Below, piece by piece: positions 1 through 5,501 of a stretch of DNA of 6,595 nt. Below the pieces are notes generated by a model that saw only the letters and a list, made by a program, of their open reading frames with translations, was not told the origin of the DNA and searched no databases. Within the stretch, counting starts at the first letter, position 1. Each line of letters begins with the position of its first letter. The translations under genes and the position numbers were made by a program. This stretch comes from Rubrivivax sp. GTDB lineage: Bacteria; Pseudomonadota; Gammaproteobacteria; Burkholderiales; Burkholderiaceae_C. The stretch is taken from the NCBI GenBank assembly GCA_020851615.1, contig JADZCL010000307.1, positions 1 through 6,595 on the forward strand, written 5' to 3'.

Positions 1-730
1 GAGCCACGTCGTCGACGGTGGTGAACTGGGCGTCCACCGTGTCCTTGAGCATCACGTTGCGGATGACGTCGTCGGCGCTGATGCCGAGCTCCCGCGCCTG
101 CTCGGGAATCTGCTTCTCGACGAGTGGCGTGCGCACGAAGCCCGGACAGATGACGTTGCTGCGGACGTTGTGTGCTGCGCCCTCCTTGGCGATCACCTTG
201 GCCAGACCTTCGAGGCCATGCTTGGCAGCGACGTAGGCGCTCTTGAGCCTGGATGCCTCCTTGGAGTGCACCGAGCCCATGAAGATGATGCTGCCGCCGC
301 GCCCGGAGCTGATCATCTGGCGCATGGCCGCGCGCGCGGTGAGGAAGCCGCCGTCCAGGTGTACCGCAAGCAGCTTCTTCCAGTCGGCGAAGCGGAACTC
401 CGCAAGCGGCGCGACGATCTGGATGCCGGCATTGCTGACCAGGAGGTCGATCGCGCCGAGTTGGCGCTGTGCCTGCGCAAAGCCGGTCTCGACGGCGTCC
501 TCGTTGGTGACGTCCATCGCCAGGCCCAGCGTCTTCACGCCCCTGGTGGCGATCGCCTCGGCCGTGGCCTGTGCAGCAGCGAGCTGCAGGTCGGCGATGA
601 CGACGGCCGCCCCGGCGTCGGCAAAGACCTCGGCCACGCGCTTGCCGATGCCACTGGCGGCGCCGGTGACGAGGGCGACGCGGCCTGCGAGGCTGAGCTG
701 CGTGCAGGCAAGGACGGTGGGTGAACCCAT
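1..730 (-). CDS. 3-hydroxybutyrate dehydrogenase (short-chain dehydrogenase), C-terminus cut by window edge
   Basis: The predicted enzyme oxidises (R)-3-hydroxybutyrate to acetoacetate with NAD in the cytoplasm, usually as part of polyhydroxybutyrate breakdown. The 243 visible codons show a classical SDR fold: the TGAASGIG nucleotide-binding motif at residues 22-29, Asp47 at the end of the second strand (favouring NAD over NADP), SNAGI at 99-103, and the catalytic Ser153, Tyr166 and Lys170 (YVAAK). The stretch [20 protein letters not shown] (192-211), followed by a MLKDTVD segment, is typical of the Ralstonia/Bordetella-type hydroxybutyrate dehydrogenases, which is why this product is chosen over a generic SDR. 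The family is about 260 residues, so roughly 15-20 residues are missing off the left edge. The ATG at 728-730 is preceded by AGGAG at 738-742 with 7-nt spacing. The position that holds Asn in the SDR catalytic tetrad appears to be His124 (VHLDGGF). The kinase gene lies 161 bp upstream on the same strand; co-transcription is not evident. Confidence 0.88.
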   Translation of the reverse strand, partial: MGSPTVLACTQLSLAGRVALVTGAASGIGKRVAEVFADAGAAVVIADLQLAAAQATAEAIATRGVKTLGLAMDVTNEDAVETGFAQAQRQLGAIDLLVSNAGIQIVAPLAEFRFADWKKLLAVHLDGGFLTARAAMRQMISSGRGGSIIFMGSVHSKEASRLKSAYVAAKHGLEGLAKVIAKEGAAHNVRSNVICPGFVRTPLVEKQIPEQARELGISADDVIRNVMLKDTVDAQFTTVDDVA

Positions 731-737
731 GATGCTG

Positions 738-742
738 CTCCT
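738..742 (-). promoter_or_regulatory. Ribosome binding site of the hydroxybutyrate dehydrogenase gene
   Basis: AGGAG on the minus strand lies 7 nt before the ATG at 730. It fixes this start against possible downstream starts and gives the protein an N-terminal lead of about 16 residues before the Rossmann fold. Confidence 0.7.
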
Positions 743-828
743 GTGTGCTGGCTGTGCCCGTCATCGCCGGGCGTTGCGGCTCACTGTAGGCAGGTGCTGC
801 ACGCGGGGCGAGTGCGCATCGTCACGCG

Positions 829-861
829 CGGGTCACGACCCGGGCATGCGCGGGGCATGCC
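829..861. repeat. Two adjacent inverted repeats between the kinase and dehydrogenase genes
   Basis: CGGGTC-AC-GACCCG (829-842) is a perfect inverted repeat with a 2-nt centre. It is followed directly by GGCATGC (843-849), a 5-nt loop and GCATGCC (855-861). GGGCATGC also occurs as a direct repeat at 842-849 and 853-860, 11 bp apart, about one helical turn. GTCACG occurs three times nearby (821, 832, 866). The pair could be the end-of-transcript structure of the kinase gene, which stops at 892, or an operator for the dehydrogenase gene. There is no T-run, so an intrinsic terminator is not clear. Confidence 0.45.
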
Positions 862-891
862 GTTCGTCACGCCTGTAGCAGGGTGCTGCGT

Positions 892-2724
892 TCAGGCGTC
901 GAAGGCGAGTTCGATGCGCGTGCCGCCGCCGGGCCGGCTGTCGATCGTGAGCCGCGCAGCAATCAGGTCGGCCTGCTCGCGAACCCCCTGCAGGCCGTAG
1001 TGGCCCGGCCGCGCAGCACCGGAGTCGAAGCCGGTGCCGTCGTCGCTGACCGTGAGTCGCGCGCGCCCGTCGGTGCCTGCGATCGACAGCGCGACCGTGC
1101 GCGCCGCGGCGTGGCGCTCGATGTTGCGCAGCAACTCCTCGACGATGCGGTAGAGCGTCTCGGCGCGCTCGTCGGCCAGGTCGGCGGCGGGCCCGCTGGC
1201 GCTGAACTCCGCCTGCAGGCCCGTGCGTTCGCCAAACCGGGCCAGCAGCTCACGCAGTGCGGCGGCCAGCCCGCTCACGCGTACCGTGCCATGTCGCATC
1301 TGCGTGATCGCCGCGCGCGCGCCATCCAGCCCCGCCGCCGCCACGGCTTCGGCGCGCTCCAGTTCGGCGGCCAGATCCTGTGGCGCCAGCGTGGCCTGCA
1401 GCTTGCGCGCCAGGCGCAACTGCTGCAGGAGCGCCATCAGCGAGTGCGCCAGCGTGTCGTGCAGGTCACGCGCCAGGCGCAGCCGCTCGCGCGTGACGGC
1501 GGCGTGGCGCGCCTCGTCGGCCATGCGCTCGATGCGGGCCGTGCGTGCGGCTACGCGTGCGTCCAGCTCCGCGGCGAGCGTGGCCAGCTCGTCCTTCTCG
1601 TGCTGCAGTTGCCCAACCAGGGCGGCCATCGTCGCCCCGATGCGGCTGACTTCGTCGTCGCCGGCGGGGACGTCGATGGAGCTGCGCCGGCCGTGGCGCA
1701 TCGCATGGGCCTGCCCGGCCAGCACGTCCAGCCGTCGCGTGAGCCAGTGCGTCAGCCACCATGCCGCCAGCCCCGCCAGCAGGCCGGCCGCGAGCACGGT
1801 GAACAAGACGGCGCGGCGGACGCGCTCGACCTCTTTGAGCGCGGTGGCAGCGCCCTGGCGCACGACCACGCGCCAGCCCAGGCGCTCGCCGTCGGCGGGG
1901 GTGGGATCGTGGCGCCCGACGATGTAGCGTCCGCCCTCGGCCAGGTCGGCCGTGTCGGCAAGCGTGCGGCCCAGCCATGCAGGTGGCCCGGCGATCACCT
2001 GCCGCTGCCGGTTGAGCAGCAGCAATTCGAGCGGGCGACCGCTGTCCAGGGCGGCCAGCAGGCTTTGCTGCAGGCCCTCGATCCACGCCCAGGACACATG
2101 GCCGCTGACGACGCCGCCCAGCCCGGAACCGGGTTGCGGGATCGGCGCCGAGGCGCTGACGAAGCGCCATGGCCGGCCTGGCGGTGCCGCCGGCAGGTAC
2201 GGCGCGAGCAGCACCGGTGCCTCTACGTCACCGAGCGCGGGGCGCTCGCGCCCGGCCTGGAACCAGGGGCGCCCGTGTGCGTTCGCCCCCTCGGCAACGG
2301 CCCCGGTGGCGGCCACGATGCGGCCGTCGCGGTCGGCCACGCCAAGCCAGGCGAACTCCGGGAACTGCCGCTTCACGGCCTCGAGATGGCGCCGCAGCGC
2401 AGCCGGCCTGTGTTCGCCGGACGCCGCGATCTGGTCGGCCGTGGTCTGCACGATGGCCAGGCGGGTCTGCAGGCTCATCGCCAGGCTGTGCTGCACCTGG
2501 CGGGTGAACTGCCGCATCAACAGCTCGGTGTCGTGACGCGTCGCGCGCTCGGCGTCGAGCGCGGCAAGCCGCCCGCCGACAAGTGACGCCGTGGCGACGA
2601 CGGCAACGATCGTCCAGCCGATCGCCGCAGCCAGGTGCCGCCGGGGGTCCAGCCGCACGCGCAGCGACGCCAGCGCCGACGGGGTGGCGTCGGGGCGGGC
2701 GGGTGCGGGGGAAGATGACCTCAT
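892..2724 (-). CDS. Membrane sensor histidine kinase (Cache-like sensor, HAMP, HisKA_3, HATPase_c)
   Basis: This 610-residue protein should sense an extracytoplasmic signal, autophosphorylate on histidine and pass phosphate to a NarL-type regulator. From the ATG at 2724, residues about 30-51 form the first membrane segment, about 65-300 a periplasmic double-Cache-like region, and about 305-327 the second membrane segment. A HAMP segment and a helical linker follow to about 405. The H-box RDLHDTLAHSL carries the predicted phospho-His422. The ATP-binding domain shows an N-box with Asn534 (EELLRNIERHA), a G1 box DDGTGF (561-566) and a GHYGLQG loop (574-580). These are hallmarks of the DesK/NarX/LiaS-type HPK7 kinases. 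A GTG at 2739 would add five residues; neither start has a clear Shine-Dalgarno sequence, so the start is uncertain. The likely partner is the divergent response regulator at 2976-3686. The ligand cannot be read from the sequence; Cache domains commonly bind small organic molecules such as amino or carboxylic acids. Confidence 0.93.
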   Translation of the reverse strand: MRSSSPAPARPDATPSALASLRVRLDPRRHLAAAIGWTIVAVVATASLVGGRLAALDAERATRHDTELLMRQFTRQVQHSLAMSLQTRLAIVQTTADQIAASGEHRPAALRRHLEAVKRQFPEFAWLGVADRDGRIVAATGAVAEGANAHGRPWFQAGRERPALGDVEAPVLLAPYLPAAPPGRPWRFVSASAPIPQPGSGLGGVVSGHVSWAWIEGLQQSLLAALDSGRPLELLLLNRQRQVIAGPPAWLGRTLADTADLAEGGRYIVGRHDPTPADGERLGWRVVVRQGAATALKEVERVRRAVLFTVLAAGLLAGLAAWWLTHWLTRRLDVLAGQAHAMRHGRRSSIDVPAGDDEVSRIGATMAALVGQLQHEKDELATLAAELDARVAARTARIERMADEARHAAVTRERLRLARDLHDTLAHSLMALLQQLRLARKLQATLAPQDLAAELERAEAVAAAGLDGARAAITQMRHGTVRVSGLAAALRELLARFGERTGLQAEFSASGPAADLADERAETLYRIVEELLRNIERHAAARTVALSIAGTDGRARLTVSDDGTGFDSGAARPGHYGLQGVREQADLIAARLTIDSRPGGGTRIELAFDA

Positions 2725-2791
2725 GGTGCCGATCGTCACTGGCCGCGCGCCGTCGGACGGGCTAGATTCGCGCGTGACGAAAGATCATTCA
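2725..2791. promoter_or_regulatory. Short divergent control region between kinase and small protein/regulator genes
   Basis: About 67 bp separate the two opposed start codons, so both promoters must overlap here or lie inside the coding ends. On the plus strand TAGATT (2763-2768) matches the -10 consensus at 4 of 6 positions, with no convincing -35 at the right distance. On the minus strand a TTGAAT lies near 2787-2792, but the matching -10 is poor. Neither promoter is firm. The compact layout is consistent with autoregulation by the response regulator, which is an inference. Confidence 0.3.
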
Positions 2792-2983
2792 ATGCTGCAG
2801 GAGCTGATTCTCGCGGTCGGGCGTGCGGCCCGCCTCTCGCCCGAGCAGGCCGGGGACGCCGTGGCGGCGATGCTGCGCTTCTTCACGGCGCGCCTGCCCT
2901 CTGCGCTGGTGGGGGAGTTGCACGAGCGTCTGGGCAGCCAGGGCATGGCGGCCAGGCCGCCGGTGAGGACGGGTGATGGCTGA
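2792..2983 (+). CDS. Small helical protein, DUF2267/DUF2780-like, coupled to the response regulator
   Basis: A 63-residue protein of unknown function. It begins MLQELILAVGRAARLSPEQA, continues into a second predicted helix (AVAAMLRFFTARLP) and a third (ALVGELHERLG), then ends in a polar tail of about 17 residues. The pattern of helix, LSPEQA turn, AV..ML.FF helix and RLP turn resembles small DUF2267/DUF2780-type helical proteins; this is recognition by eye, not a search result. No signal peptide or membrane segment is visible. The ATG at 2792 follows a weak purine stretch (GAAAGA). A GTG at 2774 in the same frame would add six residues. The stop codon overlaps the regulator start by 8 bp, which suggests translational coupling and shared expression. 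It may modulate the two-component system, but nothing in the sequence proves a role. The reading frame stays open further upstream over the antisense kinase end, so the start is the weak point of this call. Confidence 0.62.
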   Translation: MLQELILAVGRAARLSPEQAGDAVAAMLRFFTARLPSALVGELHERLGSQGMAARPPVRTGDG

Positions 2984-3686
2984 GCCGCTGGCGCCGCTGC
3001 CTCGGGTGCGCCTGTTGATCGCCGACGACCAGCCGCTCATCCGGCGCGCGCTGGCGCTGACGCTGGGCGTCGAGCCCGACATCGAGGTCGTCGGCCAGGC
3101 GGTGGACGGCGTGGACGCCATCGAGCAGGCGCTCGCCCTGCGCCCGGACGTGGTCGTGATGGACCTGCAGATGCCGCGCGCCAGCGGCGTCGTCGCCACG
3201 CGGGAGATCGCGGCCCGGTTGCCTGCGGTGGGCATCGTCGTGCTGACCACCTTCGACGACGACGAGCGCGTGTTCGAGGCTATCCGCGCCGGGGCGCACG
3301 CCTACCTGCTGAAGGATGCGGCGGAGGACGAGGTGCTGGAGACCATCCGCGCGGTGCAGCGCGGCGAGGCGCGTCTGTCACCGTCGATCGCACGCAAGGT
3401 CATGGAGCAGTTCCGGCGCCTGGACACCGTGACGCCGCGAGCGGCAGTGGCGGACGTAGCGGCCGTTGCGGCCAGCGCCCCACGGGGGGAACCCGATGAG
3501 CCGCTGACCGACAAGGAGAGCCGCATCCTGCAGCTGATCGCCGAGGGCATGAGCAACAAGCAGATCGGTGCCGCGGTCTTCCTGGCCGAGGGGACCGTGA
3601 AGAACTACGTCAGTCGCATCATGGAAAAGCTGCACGCGCACAGCCGCACCGAGCTGGCCGTGCGCGCCGTGGGGCGAAGGGCCTGA
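2976..3686 (+). CDS. Two-component response regulator, NarL/FixJ (LuxR-type HTH) family
   Basis: A 236-residue DNA-binding regulator. The receiver domain (residues about 10-130) has the acidic pair Asp17-Asp18, phospho-acceptor Asp63 in MDLQMP, the switch Thr91 (VVLTTF) and Lys113 (LLKD), so it looks fully able to be phosphorylated. A linker of about 30-40 residues rich in Ala and Val (about 145-175) leads to a LuxR-type helix-turn-helix, LTDKESRILQLIAEGMSNKQ at 177-196, with the recognition segment AEGTVKNYVSRIMEKL (204-219). The linker is somewhat longer than in compact NarL proteins. GGTGAGG at 2962-2968 lies 7 nt before the ATG at 2976, which supports that start over the adjoining GTG at 2973. 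The start lies inside the end of the upstream small gene. The divergent kinase at 892-2724 is the natural partner. The gene runs head-on into flgN. Target genes are unknown. Confidence 0.95.
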   Translation: MAEPLAPLPRVRLLIADDQPLIRRALALTLGVEPDIEVVGQAVDGVDAIEQALALRPDVVVMDLQMPRASGVVATREIAARLPAVGIVVLTTFDDDERVFEAIRAGAHAYLLKDAAEDEVLETIRAVQRGEARLSPSIARKVMEQFRRLDTVTPRAAVADVAAVAASAPRGEPDEPLTDKESRILQLIAEGMSNKQIGAAVFLAEGTVKNYVSRIMEKLHAHSRTELAVRAVGRRA

Positions 3687-3714
3687 GGCGCGCTGGCGGC
3701 GCGCGGTTCAGGCC
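3680..3714. terminator. Inverted repeat between converging regulator and flgN genes, probable bidirectional terminator
   Basis: GGCCTGA (3680-3686) pairs with TCAGGCC (3708-3714). Inside it GCGCGC (3688-3693) pairs with GCGCGC (3699-3704) around a 5-nt loop, with a small internal bulge. The outer left arm contains the regulator stop codon. The position between two convergent genes fits a terminator shared by both strands. No T-run follows on either strand, so it would not be a textbook intrinsic terminator. Confidence 0.5.
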
Positions 3715-3740
3715 TGCGTCAAGCCTGCATCAAGCCTGCA
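3708..3740. repeat. Three tandem 11-bp repeats at the 3' end of flgN
   Basis: Three adjacent units, TCAGGCCTGCG (3708-3718), TCAAGCCTGCA (3719-3729) and TCAAGCCTGCA (3730-3740), lie where flgN ends. The last two are identical and the first differs at two positions. Read on the minus strand each unit ends in TGA. Because 11 is not a multiple of three, the three stops fall in three different frames. The flgN stop is the one at 3730-3732. Confidence 0.8.
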
Positions 3741-4131
3741 GCTGACCGCTGTGGAGCGGGCGGCCGGCACCGCCGCCGGCGTCGTAGATCGGCGGCGTGG
3801 GCCCGGTGGGCAGCAGCACGTCGATTGCGCGGTCCAGCGAGGCGGTGGCGCGGGCCAGGGCCTCGCGCTGCGCCGCCACGCGACCGCCGGCCAGCGCCAG
3901 ACGCTGGCGCAGCGCACCGGGGACGCCGCCGCTGCGTGCGGCCTGGGCGAACTGGCCGATCGCCAGCGCCAGGGCGCGGTGCAATTCGTCGGCGCGGGCA
4001 TCGATCGCCTGGGCATCATTGCTGCACAGGGCGTGTGCCAGGCCAGCCAGGCGGTCCTCGAGCGCGCTCAGCGGCGGCTCCAGTTCGGCCACGCGCTGCA
4101 GGGCCTGCATCTCTTCGGGCGAGGTGAACAT
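3730..4131 (-). CDS. flgN: FlgN-like flagellar secretion chaperone
   Basis: A 133-residue protein predicted to be the FlgN chaperone, which in known systems binds the hook-filament junction proteins FlgK and FlgL in the cytoplasm and delivers them to the flagellar export apparatus. It is almost entirely helical with long heptad-like stretches (ALEDRLAGLAHAL, ADELHRALALAIGQFAQA, VAAQREALARATASLDRAID), the expected make-up of FlgN. A Pro/Gly-rich tail (LLPTGPTPPIYDAGGG) and a final SGQLQA follow. FlgN proteins diverge strongly in sequence, so the call leans on length, helical pattern and the position directly behind flgM, as in enteric flgAMN. The ATG at 4131 lies 17 nt after the flgM stop, with AGGA at suitable spacing; a GTG at 4134 is an alternative. 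It is likely co-transcribed with flgM. Confidence 0.75.
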   Translation of the reverse strand: MFTSPEEMQALQRVAELEPPLSALEDRLAGLAHALCSNDAQAIDARADELHRALALAIGQFAQAARSGGVPGALRQRLALAGGRVAAQREALARATASLDRAIDVLLPTGPTPPIYDAGGGAGRPLHSGQLQA

Positions 4132-4148
4132 CACGCGGTCCTGGCCCT

Positions 4149-4454
4149 TCAGCGGTAGGTCCGTTCCAGCAGTTCCCGCGCGTTGCCGATCAGCTTGTCG
4201 GCGATCGCCTCGGCGTTGACCTTGTAGCTGCCGTCCTTGATGGCCTGGCTGACGCGTGCCACCTTGGCCGCATCGAAGCTGCCGTCGCCTGCATCGGCGG
4301 CCAGCGTGGTCGCCTGGGCCGAAATCGCGACGCTGACGCCGCCCTCGGCGGCTGCACTGTTGCGGGCCGAGGGACCGCCCGGCTTGCCCGGTGTCTTGCG
4401 CTCGGTGAGGGCGGGGTCCACCGGTTGCGGCTTGTTCAGAGGTCCGATCTTCAT
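4149..4454 (-). CDS. flgM: Anti-sigma-28 factor FlgM
   Basis: A 101-residue protein that binds and inhibits the flagellar sigma factor FliA and is exported through the finished hook-basal body, releasing late gene expression. The N-terminus MKIGPLNK is the conserved FlgM start. The first half is Pro/Gly/Ala-rich and probably disordered, as expected of an exported unfolded protein. The second half has the sigma-binding pattern: VAISAQATTLAA (42-53), AAKVARVSQAIKDGSYKVNA (62-81) and AIADKLIGNARELL (83-96). Length matches the family. GGAG at 4461-4464 lies 6 nt before the ATG. A sigma-28 promoter at 4509-4535 gives it late-class expression in addition to any read-through from flgA, which matches the double control of flgM in enteric bacteria. 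flgN follows 17 nt downstream. Confidence 0.95.
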   Translation of the reverse strand: MKIGPLNKPQPVDPALTERKTPGKPGGPSARNSAAAEGGVSVAISAQATTLAADAGDGSFDAAKVARVSQAIKDGSYKVNAEAIADKLIGNARELLERTYR

Positions 4455-4508
4455 GCTTGACTCCGTGGGGACGGATGCACCGGGGCCTTTCCCGGCGATG
4501 TGAACGGG

Positions 4509-4535
4509 GTATCGGTCGCTGCGCAGCCGACTTTA
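4509..4535 (-). promoter_or_regulatory. Sigma-28 (FliA) promoter of flgM-flgN
   Basis: On the minus strand TAAA (4532-4535) is separated by exactly 15 bp from ACCGATAC (4509-4516). The known sigma-28 consensus is TAAA-N15-GCCGATAA, so the -35 is perfect and 6 of 8 bases of the -10 match. Transcription would start near 4502 and give an untranslated leader of about 48 nt before the flgM ATG. Position and spacing both fit late-class flgM transcription. Confidence 0.85.
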
Positions 4536-4563
4536 GGGTTCACGACCGGAAAATTTCCACTCC

Positions 4564-4579
4564 CCCCGCAGATGCGGGG
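4564..4579 (-). terminator. Hairpin after flgA, possible weak terminator
   Basis: CCCCGCA (4564-4570) and TGCGGGG (4573-4579) form a 7-bp perfect inverted repeat 27 bp beyond the flgA stop. On the minus strand it is followed after about 10 nt by an AT-rich stretch with four T (4550-4553). The T-run is too far for a strong intrinsic terminator. It may partly separate flgA from the flgM promoter unit. A second palindrome, GGAAAATTTCC, lies at 4548-4558. Confidence 0.4.
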
Positions 4580-4605
4580 TGCGGGCGGCAACTCGCTGCG
4601 TTCGT

Positions 4606-5349
4606 TCACAACTGGACCTCCACCCGTCCCTCACCGACCGGGCGGCCGCTGAGCAGCCGGCCCGATTCGGTCCGCAGCCGAACCATCTGCCCCTCGAGAC
4701 CCGCGCCCAGCGCCTGCGCCTGCCCAGAGACGCTGAAGCCCGCCCCGCGTGCCAGCACCTGCACGGTGTCACCGGCGGCAAACCATTGCCGGCGACGCAG
4801 GTCGGCTTCGTGCACCGCTTCACCGGCTTGCAGGCTGCGCGCAAGACTGCGACCCAGCAAGGCCGCCGGGTCGGCGAACGGCGGCTGCGTGCCGGCGGCC
4901 CAGTCGACCTCGGCCAGCACCAGGTCTGCGGCCGCCAGCACGCTGCCTGCCTGCAGAGGCCGCGCCGGGACCAGGGCCGGGGCAAGGACATGGACCGTCA
5001 CGGGCAGCCAGACCTGCCACGGCCGTTCGCCCTCCACGCAGCGCAGGGCCACGCGCAGCCGCCCGATCGCGTGCCCCGGGGCAGGTGGGGGCAACTGCGG
5101 CTCGACGCGCCGGCACGGGGCCAGGCGCAGGCGCGGATCGAGTTGCCCGACATCGACGGTGACGCGCGGCGCCGCCGCGCCGGCCGTGGACGCGCCAAAG
5201 CGGCTGCCAAGCAGTTCACGCATGCGCTCGGTCAGGGCCGGATCGACGATCTGGCCGTCGGCCCGAGCCATCGGCATGCCAGACAAGAGGCCGGCGAGGA
5301 CCAGGAGAGCGGCCAAGGTGGCGCGGGTGGTGCGGGCATCGTCGTTCAC
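4606..5349 (-). CDS. flgA: Flagellar basal body P-ring assembly chaperone FlgA
   Basis: A 247-residue periplasmic protein that assists FlgI assembly into the P ring around the rod. From the GTG at 5349 an Arg-containing head, a hydrophobic core (LAALLVLAGLLSG, 12-24) and an AxA-type cleavage site (MARA/DG, after residue 30) form a Sec signal peptide. Two cysteines, Cys79 (RLAPC) and Cys104 (LRCVEG), sit at places usual in FlgA. A SAF-type region follows (LVPARPLQAGSVLAAADLVL, 126-145), then the family's C-terminal strands ending in LLSGRPVGEGRVEV. The reading frame extends upstream to 5514, but that part has no FlgA character and overlaps the flgB promoter region, so the GTG is chosen because it places the signal peptide at the N-terminus. 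No good Shine-Dalgarno precedes it. The gene is divergent from flgB and upstream of flgM. Confidence 0.92.
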   Translation of the reverse strand: MNDDARTTRATLAALLVLAGLLSGMPMARADGQIVDPALTERMRELLGSRFGASTAGAAAPRVTVDVGQLDPRLRLAPCRRVEPQLPPPAPGHAIGRLRVALRCVEGERPWQVWLPVTVHVLAPALVPARPLQAGSVLAAADLVLAEVDWAAGTQPPFADPAALLGRSLARSLQAGEAVHEADLRRRQWFAAGDTVQVLARGAGFSVSGQAQALGAGLEGQMVRLRTESGRLLSGRPVGEGRVEVQL

Positions 5350-5429
5350 GCCTTGCACTCTAGGGCGCGCAAAGCGCCCGCGGAAGCGGAATTGAGCGGG
5401 CTTGTCGGTCCTGTTCGACGCCTTCGACG

Positions 5430-5445
5430 TGCGAGCGCGCTCGCA
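5430..5445. repeat. Perfect 16-bp palindrome upstream of flgB
   Basis: TGCGAGCG followed at once by CGCTCGCA forms a perfect dyad of 16 bp centred about 70 bp before the flgB start. It could be an operator or a hairpin in the flgB leader, or simply a GC-rich chance palindrome. Confidence 0.6.
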
Positions 5446-5447
5446 GA

Positions 5448-5485
5448 ATGTGCCCGCACATGCAGCAACCGCCACATGTGCCCGC
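5448..5485. repeat. ATGTGC/GCACAT half-site cluster in front of flgB
   Basis: ATGTGCCCGC occurs twice (5448-5457 and 5476-5485), 28 bp apart. ATGTGC-CC-GCACAT (5448-5461) is a perfect inverted repeat, and CACATGTG (5473-5480) is a second palindrome. GCACATG (5456-5462) and CATGTGC (5475-5481) also form an inverted pair with a 12-nt spacer. The cluster ends about 20 bp before the flgB start. Confidence 0.65.
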
Positions 5486-5494
5486 CACGTCCTT

Positions 5495-5501
5495 GGGGAG
5501 G
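5495..5501 (+). promoter_or_regulatory. Ribosome binding site of flgB
   Basis: GGGGAGG ends 5 nt before the ATG at 5507. It decides the flgB start against longer versions in the same frame, which stays open back to 5402. Confidence 0.8.

Noticed and set aside
170..878. Plus-strand open frames of 184 and 211 codons
   Set aside because: They are antisense to the hydroxybutyrate dehydrogenase, which has intact SDR motifs on the minus strand.
883..2586. A 567-codon open frame on the plus strand
   Set aside because: It lies fully antisense to the histidine kinase, whose domains and motifs are certain. Its protein is rich in Arg, Gln, Gly and Ala with no domain pattern, as expected from a shadow frame in very GC-rich DNA.
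2591..2791. N-terminal extension of the small protein over the kinase gene end
   Set aside because: The extension is antisense to the kinase N-terminus and rich in Arg/Ser/Ala without pattern; the helical similarity starts only at the MLQEL segment.
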